64,000 bases of DNA from Muricoccus roseus (GCF_900141905.1 NZ_FQZF01000012.1:1-64000); one strand, 5' to 3'. Numbered from the stretch's first letter, positions 33,737 to 42,866 are shown. Translations and numbers: made by a program. The notes: generated by a model not told the origin, from the sequence alone.

Positions 33737-34335
33737 ACGCCGCGATGCTCCTGGCCCACCTCTGGGCCGCCATCCTCGGCCTGCTCCTCGGCTCGATTCC
33801 CTTCGGCCTGCTCCTGACCCGGGCGGCCGGGCTGGGGGACATCCGCAGCATCGGCTCCGGCAATATCGGCGCGACCAACGTCCTGCGCACCGGCAACAAG
33901 AAGCTGGCCGCCGCGACTCTCGCCCTGGACTTCCTGAAGGGTGCCGCGGCCGTCTGGCTGGCCGCATCCCTGTTCGGGCCGGAGACCGTCGGTATCGCCG
34001 CGGTGGCCGCCGTGCTCGGCCACTGCCACCCGCCCTGGCTCGCCTTCCGGGGCGGCAAGGGCGTGGCCACGGCGCTGGGCGTCTTCCTCGCCCTGGCCTG
34101 GCCGGTCTTCGTGGCGGCGGGCCTCACCTGGCTCGCCATGGCGAAGATCTCCCGGATCTCCTCCGCCAGCGCCCTGACGGGGATGCTGGTGGCGGCCCTG
34201 GTCGCCTGGGCCTGGGGAGGCTGGCCGCTCTTCTGGCCCGTGGCGCTGATCGTGGCCTATGTGTTCCTCCGCCACCACGAGAACATCGCCCGCCTCCTCG
34301 CGGGCACCGAGCCCCGGATCGGCCAGGGCAAGTAG
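33733..34335 (+). CDS. plsY: Acyl-phosphate:glycerol-3-phosphate acyltransferase
   Basis: A 200-residue multi-pass inner-membrane enzyme. The conserved cytoplasmic motifs are visible: SIGSGNIGATNVLR (motif 1), GHCHPPWLAFRGGKGVATALG (split as GHCHPPWLAF and RGGKGVATALG; motif 2) and RHHENIARLLAGTEPRIG (motif 3). It transfers the acyl group from acyl-phosphate, the product of PlsX, to glycerol-3-phosphate as the first step of phospholipid synthesis. It overlaps the pyrC-like gene by 4 nt and the dprA start by 1 nt. Confidence 0.96.
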   Translation: MNAAMLLAHLWAAILGLLLGSIPFGLLLTRAAGLGDIRSIGSGNIGATNVLRTGNKKLAAATLALDFLKGAAAVWLAASLFGPETVGIAAVAAVLGHCHPPWLAFRGGKGVATALGVFLALAWPVFVAAGLTWLAMAKISRISSASALTGMLVAALVAWAWGGWPLFWPVALIVAYVFLRHHENIARLLAGTEPRIGQGK

Positions 34336-35471
34336 TGACGCCGGCCGACTCCCTCGCCCGCCTTCGCCTGGCCCGCACCGAGGGAATCGGCCCGCAGCAT
34401 TTTCGCCGCCTCACCGCCCAGCATGGCGGCGCGGCGGCTGCGCTCCGCGCCCTCCCGGCGGACCCCGCGCGCCGCTTCACCGCGGCCGATCCGGCGATGG
34501 TGGAACGGGAGCACGAGGCCGTTCTCGGCATGGGCGGCGCCTGGCTGCATATCGGCTCCCCCGGCTACCCGCCCCTCCTCGCCGCGCTGGAGGACGCCCC
34601 GCCGGTGCTCGCGGCCATCGGCGACCTCTCGCTGCTCGCCATGCGGCAGGTGGCCATCGTCGGCTCCCGCAACGCCTCCGCCGCCGGCCGCCGGATCGCG
34701 GAGGACATGGCCGAAGCCCTCGCGGAATCAGGCGTTGCCGTCACCTCCGGCCTCGCCCGCGGCATCGACGCCGCCGCCCATCAGGGGGCGCTCCGGCACG
34801 GCCGGACCATCGCCGTCATCCCCGGCGGGCTGGACGTGACCTACCCGCCCGAAAACCGGGACCTGCAGGAGCGGATCGCGGCGGAGGGCCTGCTCCTGGC
34901 CGAAGCGCCTCTGGGTACCGCCCCCCTGTCCCGGCATTTCCCGAAGCGGAACCGAATTGTGGCCGGGCTCTCCCTCGGCGTGGTGGTGGTGGAGGCGGCC
35001 CCCCGCTCCGGCACCCTCATCACGGCCCGCCTGGGCGCCGAGGCCGGGCGGGAGATCTATGCCGTCCCCGGCTCCCCGCTGGACCCGCGCTGCCAGGGCT
35101 CGAACGACCTCCTGCGGAACGGCGCCCGCTTCTGCGAGCACGCCGGAGACATCCTGGAAACCCTGCCCGCCACGGCCGAGGCGCTGCCCCTCTTTGCCCC
35201 CCGCCCCTCGCGCGTGCCCGCGCGCCCGCCGGCGGATGTGCCCACACGGCCGCACGCGGAGCCCGGCGCATCAGGGGTTTCCGACCTCCTCTCCCTGATC
35301 GGCCCCACGCCCGTCGCGGTTGACGAGGTGCTTCGCCGCTGCCACCTGTCCCCGCCAAATGCCCGCGCCGCGCTCCTGGAACTGGAGCTGGAGGGCCTGA
35401 TCGAGGCGCTGCCCGGAAACCGTGTCGTGCGGTCCGGCGCTCAGCGCGCAGAAGGATTGGAGGGCGCGTAG
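34335..35471 (+). CDS. dprA: DNA-processing protein A
   Basis: A 378-residue DprA/Smf. The Rossmann-like domain carries VAIVGSRNASAAGRRIAEDM, TSGLARGIDAAAHQGAL, VIPGGLDVTYPPEN, SEAPLG-like LAEAPLGTAPL and FPKRNRIVAGLS. The C-terminal part (after about residue 305) is a DprA winged-helix domain (LSLIGPTPVAVDEVLRRC). DprA loads RecA on incoming single-stranded DNA. It starts at GTG 34335 in a TAGTG junction with plsY and ends 6 nt before topA, a gene order common in alphaproteobacteria. Confidence 0.95.
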   Translation: MTPADSLARLRLARTEGIGPQHFRRLTAQHGGAAAALRALPADPARRFTAADPAMVEREHEAVLGMGGAWLHIGSPGYPPLLAALEDAPPVLAAIGDLSLLAMRQVAIVGSRNASAAGRRIAEDMAEALAESGVAVTSGLARGIDAAAHQGALRHGRTIAVIPGGLDVTYPPENRDLQERIAAEGLLLAEAPLGTAPLSRHFPKRNRIVAGLSLGVVVVEAAPRSGTLITARLGAEAGREIYAVPGSPLDPRCQGSNDLLRNGARFCEHAGDILETLPATAEALPLFAPRPSRVPARPPADVPTRPHAEPGASGVSDLLSLIGPTPVAVDEVLRRCHLSPPNARAALLELELEGLIEALPGNRVVRSGAQRAEGLEGA

Positions 35472-35477
35472 CCCCGC

Positions 35478-38183
35478 ATGACGGACGTCGTCGTCGTCGA
35501 ATCGCCCGCCAAGGCGAAGACCATCAACAAGTACCTGGGCGATGGCTACAAGGTCCTGGCCTCCTTCGGCCATGTCCGCGACCTGCCCGCCAAGGACGGC
35601 TCCGTCCGCCCGGAGGAAGACTTCGCCATGGACTGGTCCTCCGAGGACCGGGGCGAGAAGCAGGTCCGCGAGATCGCCCAGGCGCTCAAGGCCGGACGTT
35701 CCAAGCGCCTCTACCTCGCGACCGACCCGGACCGGGAGGGCGAGGCCATCTCCTGGCATGTCCGCCAGATGCTGGAGGGGCGGCACGCGCTCAGGGGCGT
35801 TGAGGTCCACCGGATCACGTTCAACGAGATCACCAAGCGCGCCATCCAGCATGCGATCGAGCACCCGCGCGACCTCGATGTCCCGCTGATCGACGCCTAT
35901 CTGGCCCGCCGCGCGCTCGACTACCTCGTCGGCTTCACCCTCTCCCCGGTGCTCTGGCGCAAGCTGCCCGGCTCCCGCTCGGCCGGGCGCGTGCAGTCGG
36001 TCGCGCTGCGCCTGATCACGGATCGGGAAGCCGAGATCGAGGCCTTCAAGCCGCGCGAGTACTGGACCATCGAGGCGGGCTTCCACACCCCCGCCGGCGC
36101 CCCCTTCACCGCGCGCCTGACGCATCTCGAGGGCCGGAAGCTCGACCAGTTCGACCTCCCGAACGAGGCCGCGGCCCACCACGCCAAGTCCCTGGTCGAG
36201 GGCGGGCGGTTCACCGTCTCCGCCGTCGAGAAGAAGCGGACCAAGCGCAATCCGCCGCCGCCGTTCACCACCTCCACCCTGCAGCAGGAGGCCTCCCGCA
36301 AGCTCGGCTTCGGCGCCCAGGCCACGATGCGCCTGGCCCAGCAGCTCTATGAGGGCGTGGATATCGGCGGTGAGACGGTCGGCCTCATCACCTATATGCG
36401 GACCGACGGCGTCACCATGGCCCGCGAAGCCATCATGGGCATCCGCGACCATGTGAAGTCCGCCTTCGGCCCGGACTACCTGCCCGCCGCCCCCCGCGAA
36501 TACACATCCAAGGCCAAGAACGCCCAGGAGGCGCATGAGGCGGTCCGCCCGACGGACGTGACCCGCACGCCGCAGCAGGTGGCCCGCTACCTCAACCCGG
36601 ATCAGCGGCGCCTCTATGACCTCGTCTGGAAGCGCGCCGTCGCCTCCCAGATGCAGTCGGCCGAGATGGACCAGACGGCGGTGGACCTCGACGACGCCGC
36701 CGGCAAGGCCCGGCTGCGCGCCACCGGCCAGGTCATCGCCTTCGACGGCTACCTCAAGCTCTACCGCGAGGATATCGACGACGCGCGTCTCGCGGCCGAT
36801 GACGAGAACAAGACCCTGCCCCCGATGCGCGAGGGCGACGCCCCGAAGCGCGGCGAGGTGATGGCGAGCCAGCACTTCACCCAGCCCCCGCCCCGCTACA
36901 CCGAGGCGAGCCTGGTGAAGAAGATGGAGGAGCTCGGCATCGGCCGCCCCTCCACCTACGCCTCCATCCTGCAGACCCTGCAGGACCGGGAATATGTCCG
37001 CCTGGAGCAGCGGCGCTTCGTGCCGGAGGACCGCGGGCGCCTCGTCACCGCCTTCCTCATCTCCTTCTTCGAGCGCTACGTGGACACCGGCTTCACCGCC
37101 GCCATGGAGGAGAAGCTCGACGACATCTCCGGCGGCCGGGCCGACTGGCGCCAGGTGATGCACGAGTTCTGGGACCAGTTCCGCGCCGCCGTGGACGCCA
37201 CGAAAGAACTGAAGATCAGCGACGTCATCGACGCGCTGGACGAGGATCTCGGCCCGCACTTCTTCCCGCCGAACGAGGGCGGGACGGATCCGCGGCTCTG
37301 CCCGAACTGCCAGAAGGGGCGGCTGGGCCTGCGCCTGGGCCGCACCGGCGCCTTCATCGGCTGCTCCAACTACCCGGAATGCCGCTACACCCGCCCGCTG
37401 GCGGTGCCCGGCGCGGAGGGCGAGGATGCCGCCAATGACGGGCCGCGCAGCCTCGGCACGGATCCGGCCACGAGCCAGGACGTCTCCGTCCGCCGTGGCC
37501 CCTATGGCCTCTATGTCCAGCTCGGGGAGCCCGGCACGGATGAGAAGGGCAAGCCGACCAAGCCACGCCGCGCCTCCCTGCCACGGGGGATGGACCCCGA
37601 CACGCTGACGTTGGAGCGGGCCCTGGCCCTGCTGAACATGCCGCGCGTCGTCGGCCTACATCCCGAAACGGGCGAGGAGATCACGGCCAATCTCGGCCGC
37701 TTCGGCCCCTATCTGAAGATGGGCGCCCTCTCCCAGAGCCTGCAGCCCGGGGACGACATCCTCTCCCTCGGCATGAACCGGGCGATGGAGTTGCTGGCCA
37801 ATGCCAAGCCCCGCGGCATCACCCTGGGCAACCATCCGGAGGATGGAGCCCCGGTGGAGGTGAAGCGCGGCCGCTTCGGCCCCTTCGCCCAGCACGGGAA
37901 CACGGTGGCCTCCCTGCCGCGCGGCGTGCAGATGGAGGATTTCACCCTCGACCAGGCGGTCGCGCTGCTGGCCGAGAAGGGCAAGGTGCTGCCGCCGAAG
38001 AAGGGCGCCGCCGGCCGGAAGGCGCCGGCGAAGAAGGCTGCCAGCTCGGAGGCGGCGGCGAAGAAGGCCCCGGCCCGGGCCGCCAAGCCGGCCACCGCGG
38101 CCAAGGCCCCCGCGAAGAAGCCGGCGAAGAAGCCGGCGGCGAAGGCCGCCGCAAAGCCCGCCGCCCGCAAGCGGTCGGTCTGA
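35478..38183 (+). CDS. topA: DNA topoisomerase I
   Basis: A 901-residue type IA topoisomerase. The TOPRIM domain has VVVESPAKAKTINKYLG and ATDPDREGEAISWH; the active-site Tyr is residue 306 in ITYMRTDG. One zinc-ribbon-like segment remains (CPNCQKG ... CSNYPEC, about 614-635), followed by topoisomerase C-terminal repeats (RRGPYGLYVQLG, LGRFGPYLKMG, KRGRFGPFAQHG). The last 60 or so residues form a Lys/Ala/Pro-rich basic tail, which probably binds DNA. It relaxes negative supercoils. Followed by rnr 1 nt after its stop. Confidence 0.97.
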   Translation: MTDVVVVESPAKAKTINKYLGDGYKVLASFGHVRDLPAKDGSVRPEEDFAMDWSSEDRGEKQVREIAQALKAGRSKRLYLATDPDREGEAISWHVRQMLEGRHALRGVEVHRITFNEITKRAIQHAIEHPRDLDVPLIDAYLARRALDYLVGFTLSPVLWRKLPGSRSAGRVQSVALRLITDREAEIEAFKPREYWTIEAGFHTPAGAPFTARLTHLEGRKLDQFDLPNEAAAHHAKSLVEGGRFTVSAVEKKRTKRNPPPPFTTSTLQQEASRKLGFGAQATMRLAQQLYEGVDIGGETVGLITYMRTDGVTMAREAIMGIRDHVKSAFGPDYLPAAPREYTSKAKNAQEAHEAVRPTDVTRTPQQVARYLNPDQRRLYDLVWKRAVASQMQSAEMDQTAVDLDDAAGKARLRATGQVIAFDGYLKLYREDIDDARLAADDENKTLPPMREGDAPKRGEVMASQHFTQPPPRYTEASLVKKMEELGIGRPSTYASILQTLQDREYVRLEQRRFVPEDRGRLVTAFLISFFERYVDTGFTAAMEEKLDDISGGRADWRQVMHEFWDQFRAAVDATKELKISDVIDALDEDLGPHFFPPNEGGTDPRLCPNCQKGRLGLRLGRTGAFIGCSNYPECRYTRPLAVPGAEGEDAANDGPRSLGTDPATSQDVSVRRGPYGLYVQLGEPGTDEKGKPTKPRRASLPRGMDPDTLTLERALALLNMPRVVGLHPETGEEITANLGRFGPYLKMGALSQSLQPGDDILSLGMNRAMELLANAKPRGITLGNHPEDGAPVEVKRGRFGPFAQHGNTVASLPRGVQMEDFTLDQAVALLAEKGKVLPPKKGAAGRKAPAKKAASSEAAAKKAPARAAKPATAAKAPAKKPAKKPAAKAAAKPAARKRSV

Positions 38184-38184
38184 T

Positions 38185-40464
38185 TTGGCAACGCGCCCGC
38201 CGCCCCGCCGGCGCGAGGCAGGCGCGGAGCCCAATCCGCTGCCCAGCCGGGAGGAGCTGCGCGCCTTCCTGCGCAGCGCCACCGGGGCGGTCGGCAAGAC
38301 CGAGATCTCCCGCCATTTCGGCCTCTCGACGGAGCAGCGCCCCGCGCTGCGCGCTCTCATGGCCGCGCTGAAGGAGGAGGGCAGCCTCGCCCCGGTCGGG
38401 CGCCGCACCGTCCGCCATTCGGCTAACCTGCCCGACATGGCCGCGTTGGAGGTGTTCGGCACGGACCCGGACGGCGAGCCCATGGCCCGCCCGATCGCCT
38501 GGGATGGGACTGACCGCCCGGTGGTCTATATGCGCCCGGAGCGCCCGGGCCAGCCCGCCCTCGCGCCAGGGGACCGGGTGCTCGCCCGCATCACCCGGAT
38601 CGGGCCAGGCAAATATGAAGGCCGCACCTTCAAGCGCATCGGCAGCGGCTCGCCCTCGCGCATCCTCGGCATCTACGCGAACGGGCTGGTCGAGCCGGTG
38701 GACCGCCGCTCCCGCGCCAGCTGGGTCATCCCGCCCGGCCAGGAGGGCGGCGCCGAGGAAGGCGAGCTGGTGCAGGCCGAGCCCATCCCCGGCGGCTCGC
38801 GCGAGCGCTTCATGGGCCCCAAGCCCGCCCGCGTGGTCGAGCGGCTGGGCCGGATGGATGATGCCCGCGCCATCTCGCGCCTTTGCATCGCCGCCCACAA
38901 CATCCCCGACAGCTTCCCCGAGGAAGTGGTGCGGGCGGCCGAGCGCGCGCAGCCGGTGCCCCTCGGCACGCGCGAGGACCTGCGCGCCGTCCCTCTCGTC
39001 ACCATCGATGGCGAGGATGCGCGCGATTTCGACGACGCGGTCTTCGCCGAGCCCGATGGCGATGGCGATGGCTGGCGCGTCATCGTCGCCATCGCCGATG
39101 TCGCCCATTACGTCCGGCCCGAGGCGCCGCTGGACCGCGAGGCGCGGCTGCGCGGCAACTCGGTCTACTTCCCCGACCATGTCGTGCCGATGCTGCCCGA
39201 GGCGCTCTCCAACGGGCTGTGCAGCCTCAAGCCGGGTGAGGATCGCGGCTGCCTCCATGTCGAGATGCGCTTCGACCGGGAGGGCAACAAGACCGGCCAC
39301 CGCTTCGGCCGCGGCCTCATGCGCTCGGCCGCCCGCCTGACCTATGAGAAGGTCCAGGCCGCGCGGGATGCCGGGGAGGATGCCGGGCTGGAGAAGGGCC
39401 ATGTCGCCCGCCTCTATGGCGCCTTCGATGCCCTGGCCGCCGCCCGGCTGCGCCGCGGCACGCTGGACCTGGACCTGCAGGAGCGCCGCGTCGTGCTGGA
39501 TGCCGGTGGGAAGGTGCTCTCGGTCGCCCCCCGCCCACGCCTCGACAGCCATCGGCTGATCGAGGAGTTCATGGTGGCCGCCAATGTCTGCGCAGCCGAG
39601 GAGCTGGAGCGGCTGCACATGCCCTGCATGTACCGCATCCATGACCGGCCCTCTGACGAGAAGATGGAGGCGCTGCGCGGCTTTCTCTCCAGCCTCGGCC
39701 TCACCCTGCCGCCCTCGAACCTCGTGAAACCCCGCGACTTCGCGCGCGTCCTCGAAAAGATGAAGGACGCGCCCGAATCCCGCCTGGTGAGCGAGACCAT
39801 CCTGCGCGGCCAGTCCCAGGCCGAGTACAACCCGGAGAATATCGGCCATTTCGGCCTCGCCCTGCCGCGCTATGCCCATTTCACCAGCCCGATCCGGCGC
39901 TATGCCGACCTGCTGGTCCACCGCGCGCTGATCCGCGGCCTTAAGCTGGGCGAGGACGGGCTGACGGAAGCCGAGGCCGCCGCCATGCCGGATGTGGGCG
40001 AGCAGATCACCAAGACCGAACGCCGCGCCGCCCTGGCGGAACGCGACGCGGTGGAGCGCTACCTCGCCGCTTTCATGGCAGACCGTGTCGGCGCGCATTT
40101 CTCCGCGCGCGTTTCGGGCGTGACACGCTTCGGGCTCTTCGTGACAGTAGAGGAGAACGGCGCCAGCGGAATCGTTCCGATGACTGCCCTTCCGGACGAC
40201 CAATGGTTCCACGAGGACGCGGCGATGCGCCTGATCGGCCGCCGCACGGGATTGAGTTTCACGCTCGGCCAGGAGGTCGAGGTGCGACTGGCCGAGGCGG
40301 TGCCGCGAACGGGCAGCCTCACCTTCCAGCTGATGATGGGCGATCCGCGCGCGACGACTCCGCGCGGGGGCACGCCGCCTCGTGGGCGCCAGAAGATCAC
40401 CGACCGAAAGCCGAGGCCCGGCCAGCATGGCGGCCCCGCTTCGGGGGCGAAGCGGCCACGCTGA
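38185..40464 (+). CDS. rnr: Ribonuclease R
   Basis: A 759-residue RNase II/R-family exoribonuclease. There is an N-terminal helix-turn-helix region (GKTEISRHFGLSTEQRPAL), cold-shock-like domains, the catalytic RNB domain with TIDGEDARDFDDAVFAE (Asp ligands), SPIRRYADLLVHR, and a C-terminal S1 domain (FSARVSGVTRFGLFVTVEEN). It degrades structured RNA 3' to 5'. The start is TTG 38185, one nt after the topA stop, and matches the expected N-terminus; no strong ribosome site is visible, so coupling to topA is likely. Its stop overlaps the S41 peptidase start. Confidence 0.95.
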   Translation: MATRPPPRRREAGAEPNPLPSREELRAFLRSATGAVGKTEISRHFGLSTEQRPALRALMAALKEEGSLAPVGRRTVRHSANLPDMAALEVFGTDPDGEPMARPIAWDGTDRPVVYMRPERPGQPALAPGDRVLARITRIGPGKYEGRTFKRIGSGSPSRILGIYANGLVEPVDRRSRASWVIPPGQEGGAEEGELVQAEPIPGGSRERFMGPKPARVVERLGRMDDARAISRLCIAAHNIPDSFPEEVVRAAERAQPVPLGTREDLRAVPLVTIDGEDARDFDDAVFAEPDGDGDGWRVIVAIADVAHYVRPEAPLDREARLRGNSVYFPDHVVPMLPEALSNGLCSLKPGEDRGCLHVEMRFDREGNKTGHRFGRGLMRSAARLTYEKVQAARDAGEDAGLEKGHVARLYGAFDALAAARLRRGTLDLDLQERRVVLDAGGKVLSVAPRPRLDSHRLIEEFMVAANVCAAEELERLHMPCMYRIHDRPSDEKMEALRGFLSSLGLTLPPSNLVKPRDFARVLEKMKDAPESRLVSETILRGQSQAEYNPENIGHFGLALPRYAHFTSPIRRYADLLVHRALIRGLKLGEDGLTEAEAAAMPDVGEQITKTERRAALAERDAVERYLAAFMADRVGAHFSARVSGVTRFGLFVTVEENGASGIVPMTALPDDQWFHEDAAMRLIGRRTGLSFTLGQEVEVRLAEAVPRTGSLTFQLMMGDPRATTPRGGTPPRGRQKITDRKPRPGQHGGPASGAKRPR

Positions 40465-42002
40465 CCTCCCGCCGCTCCACCACCCGGCGGCTCCGCGCCG
40501 CCCTCCCCGGCACGATTCTTTCGGTCGCCCTGTTCGGGGCCTCGCTGTTCGCCTCCCTGGCCGCCCCCCTGTCGGCCCATGCTCAGCCGTCGCAGGACTT
40601 CGCCCCCACCCTGCGCGTCGCCTTCTCCGCCATCGCCGAGCGCCACCTGGAGCCGACCGAGCCCGCCCTCGTCGCCCTCTGGGCCCTGCGCGGGCTGGAG
40701 GCGATCGACCCCTATCTTTCGGCCACGCGCCGGGGCCCCGCCCTGGTGCTGGGCTTCTCCGAGAACCTGGCCGCCGACCGGCTGGCCGGCGACACGCCGG
40801 CCGCCGCGGCCGATGCCGTGGCCGCCCTGCTCACCGAGGCGGAACGCCAGTCCCCCGCCCTCCGCCGCGCCGGCCGGCAGGCCATGCTCCAGGCCGGCTT
40901 CGAGGAGGTGTTCAACCACCTCGACCCCTATAGCCGCTACATGACGCCGGACGAGGCGCGGCAGGGCCGCGATCGTCGGCTCGGCACGAACGATCTCGGC
41001 CTTACCCTCGCCAATGCGTCGCGCCGCCAGGTGGCCATCGGCGCCGTCACCCCCGGCAGCGCGGCCGACCGGGCCGGGCTCCGCCCAGGGGACATTGTGG
41101 TGGAGGCTGACGGCATCGCCCTCTCGGCCGAGCAGCTGGACGAGGCTCATTCCATCCTCGAAGGGCCTCCGGGCAGCAGCGTGCTCCTCTCCATCCGCCG
41201 GGGCCGGCGCCGGCTCGAGGTCCTCCTCACCCGCAGCGCCGCCCCGACCCTTTCCGTCTCGGCCCGGGTCCGGGACGGCATCCTCTGGCTGAACCTGCCC
41301 CATTTCTCGGCGGCCACGCCGGAGCAGCTCGACCGCGCCTTGCGGGAAACCACCTCGGCCGATGCGCCGCTGGGTGTGGTCCTCGACCTCAGGGGCAACC
41401 GCGGCGGGCTGCTTCAGCAGGCCATCCGCGTGGCGGATACCTTCATCCCCGCCGGCACGATGGTGACAACCGAGGGCCGCCACCCCGATTCGCGACGCCG
41501 CTTCACGGCCGCCGGGCCCGACCTCGCCGCTGGCCGGCCCCTGATCGTCCTCGTGGACGGCCGCACGGCCTCGGCGGCCGAGGTCGTGGCCGCCGCGATC
41601 GGGGATCTCGGCCGGGGCGTGGTCGTCGGCAGCGCCACCATGGGCAAGGGGCTCATCCAGGTGCTCGTTCCCCTGCCCAATGGCGGCGAGCTGGCCCTCT
41701 CCTGGTCCCGCATCCTTGCCCCGCGCGGCTGGCCCCTCCAGATGCTCGGCGTGCTGCCCGCCCTCTGCACGAGCCGCGGGGCGGAGGAGACGGCCCGGAA
41801 CCTCGCCACCCTCGGCACGCCGGACAGCCCCATGGCCATCCCCCTCGCCCGCGCCCGCGCGGCGCGTGCGCCCGTGCCCACCAGCGAGGTCGCCGCCCTG
41901 CGCAGTGCCTGCCCCCCGGCCGAGGGGCGCGATGCCGACTACGCGGTAGCGCGGGCGGTGCTGGACTCGCCGGAGCTCTATCAGGCCGCCCTGGCCCGCT
42001 GA
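40461..42002 (+). CDS. S41-family (C-terminal processing) peptidase, apparent CTG start
   Basis: A 513-residue exported peptidase. A signal peptide (about 1-42, ending SAHAQ) is followed by a helical region, a PDZ domain (GAVTPGSAADRAGLRPGDIVV) and the S41 domain with Ser371 in GRTASAAEVVA and Lys396 in TMGKGLIQV, the expected 25-residue Ser-Lys spacing. No ATG, GTG or TTG lies in frame between the rnr stop and the signal peptide, so CTG 40461, overlapping the rnr stop as CTGA, is the most economical start. It is shorter in its PDZ/core spacing than typical CtpA but has both catalytic residues. Substrate unknown. Confidence 0.85.
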   Translation: MTSRRSTTRRLRAALPGTILSVALFGASLFASLAAPLSAHAQPSQDFAPTLRVAFSAIAERHLEPTEPALVALWALRGLEAIDPYLSATRRGPALVLGFSENLAADRLAGDTPAAAADAVAALLTEAERQSPALRRAGRQAMLQAGFEEVFNHLDPYSRYMTPDEARQGRDRRLGTNDLGLTLANASRRQVAIGAVTPGSAADRAGLRPGDIVVEADGIALSAEQLDEAHSILEGPPGSSVLLSIRRGRRRLEVLLTRSAAPTLSVSARVRDGILWLNLPHFSAATPEQLDRALRETTSADAPLGVVLDLRGNRGGLLQQAIRVADTFIPAGTMVTTEGRHPDSRRRFTAAGPDLAAGRPLIVLVDGRTASAAEVVAAAIGDLGRGVVVGSATMGKGLIQVLVPLPNGGELALSWSRILAPRGWPLQMLGVLPALCTSRGAEETARNLATLGTPDSPMAIPLARARAARAPVPTSEVAALRSACPPAEGRDADYAVARAVLDSPELYQAALAR

Positions 42003-42027
42003 CTCCGGCCCATGCTGGGATAAATGC

Positions 42028-42055
42028 TTGACGCGGGCGCCGTGGCGGCTAGGTT
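42028..42055 (+). promoter_or_regulatory. Candidate rpmG promoter
   Basis: TTGACG (42028-42033) and TAGGTT (42050-42055), 16 nt apart, lie 67 nt before the rpmG ATG in the 119-nt gap after the S41 gene. The -35 box is good for an alphaproteobacterial housekeeping promoter; the -10 box is weaker. Confidence 0.45.
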
Positions 42056-42121
42056 GCGGCCCCTTCGCGACCCGGCCCTGGCCGGCACCCGCCCCTGTGG
42101 AATCGAGTCCCGAGTAGAGCC

Positions 42122-42289
42122 ATGGCCAAGTCCAACACCATCCAGATCCGCCTCGTCTCCTCCGCCGACACCGGCTATTTCTACGTGACCAAGAAGAACA
42201 CGCGGAATGCCACCGGCAAGATGGAGAAGAAGAAGTACGACCCCGTCGCCCGCAAGCACGTCGTCTTCCGCGAGGCCAAGATCAAGTAA
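42122..42289 (+). CDS. rpmG: 50S ribosomal protein L33
   Basis: A 55-residue L33: [19 protein letters not shown], then [20 protein letters not shown] and the C-terminal REAKIK. There are no cysteines, so this is the zinc-independent (C-minus) form, usual in alphaproteobacteria. It stands alone, with its own promoter candidate upstream and two hairpins downstream. It stabilises the large-subunit E-site region. Confidence 0.97.
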   Translation: MAKSNTIQIRLVSSADTGYFYVTKKNTRNATGKMEKKKYDPVARKHVVFREAKIK

Positions 42290-42294
42290 TCCCG

Positions 42295-42313
42295 GCGGGC
42301 GCCTCGCGCCCGC
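42295..42313. repeat. 8-bp hairpin just after rpmG
   Basis: GCGGGCGC (42295-42302) pairs with GCGCCCGC (42306-42313) around CTC, 5 nt after the rpmG stop. No T-run follows; a stronger terminator comes 18 nt later. It may protect the mRNA 3' end. Confidence 0.7.
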
Positions 42314-42330
42314 AAGGAGACTGACCGGCG

Positions 42331-42364
42331 ACGCCCGGGGACATCTCGTCCCGCGGGCGTTTTC
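42331..42364 (+). terminator. Rho-independent terminator of rpmG
   Basis: ACGCCCGGGGAC (42331-42342) pairs with GTCCCGCGGGCGT (42348-42360) with a single bulged C and a 5-nt loop, followed directly by TTTT. This is a standard intrinsic terminator closing the monocistronic rpmG transcript. Confidence 0.85.
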
Positions 42365-42452
42365 GCATGCGCCCGTCCCAGCCCCGCACTCCGTCCTCGA
42401 CCATCGGACGCGCCTTGATGCAGGCTGCCCCGGCCCGTTCCCGGAGGCCGGC

Positions 42453-42866
42453 ATGACCGTCATGAGTATCCGGCTGCAAAGCATCCCCGGGACCGAGGTC
42501 GCACTCGGCTGGGCCGGCGCCCATAGCGTCGTGGTGGACCGGCCGGAGGGAAGGGCCGGCGGACAGGGGCTGGGGTTCAATGGCGGGCAGTTGCTCGGCC
42601 TGGCCATCGGCGGCTGCTTCTGCAACGACCTGCACTATGTCGCCCATGAGATGGGCGTGCGGCTCGCCTCGATCTCGGTCGAGGTGATCCTGCAGCTCGA
42701 GGGCTCTCCCCTGCTCGCCACCGCCGCCGAGCTGCGCGTCTCCCTCCGGGCCGAGGAGGCGGAGGCGGACCTCGACGCGCTGGTCCGCCGCGCCGAGGAG
42801 AGCTCCACCGTCAGCAACTCCCTCGCGCGCGGCCTTCCCGTCCGCCTCTCCCGCCTGCCGGGCTGA
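42453..42866 (+). CDS. OsmC-family protein with one conserved Cys replaced
   Basis: A 137-residue OsmC/Ohr-fold protein. The first conserved Cys region is GGQLLGLAIGGCFCNDLHYVAHE (the Cys lies in GGCFCNDL, near residue 57), and the C-terminal half ends RRAEESSTVSNSLARG. In active peroxidases the second motif reads xxxCPVSNxL; here the Cys is Thr and the Pro is missing (STVSNSL), so the usual two-Cys peroxidase cycle is unlikely. GGAGG lies 6 nt before ATG 42453. Function uncertain; perhaps a ligand-binding or single-Cys variant. Confidence 0.85.
   Translation: MTVMSIRLQSIPGTEVALGWAGAHSVVVDRPEGRAGGQGLGFNGGQLLGLAIGGCFCNDLHYVAHEMGVRLASISVEVILQLEGSPLLATAAELRVSLRAEEAEADLDALVRRAEESSTVSNSLARGLPVRLSRLPG

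Noticed and set aside
35271-37259. Long open frame on the minus strand opposite topA (662 codons)
   Set aside because: High-GC coding DNA leaves long antisense frames open; the product is His/Gly/Ala-rich with no recognisable domain, and topA is certain on the other strand.
37942-40428. Long minus-strand frame opposite rnr (828 codons)
   Set aside because: Same cause: it mirrors topA/rnr and has no domain or ribosome site of its own.
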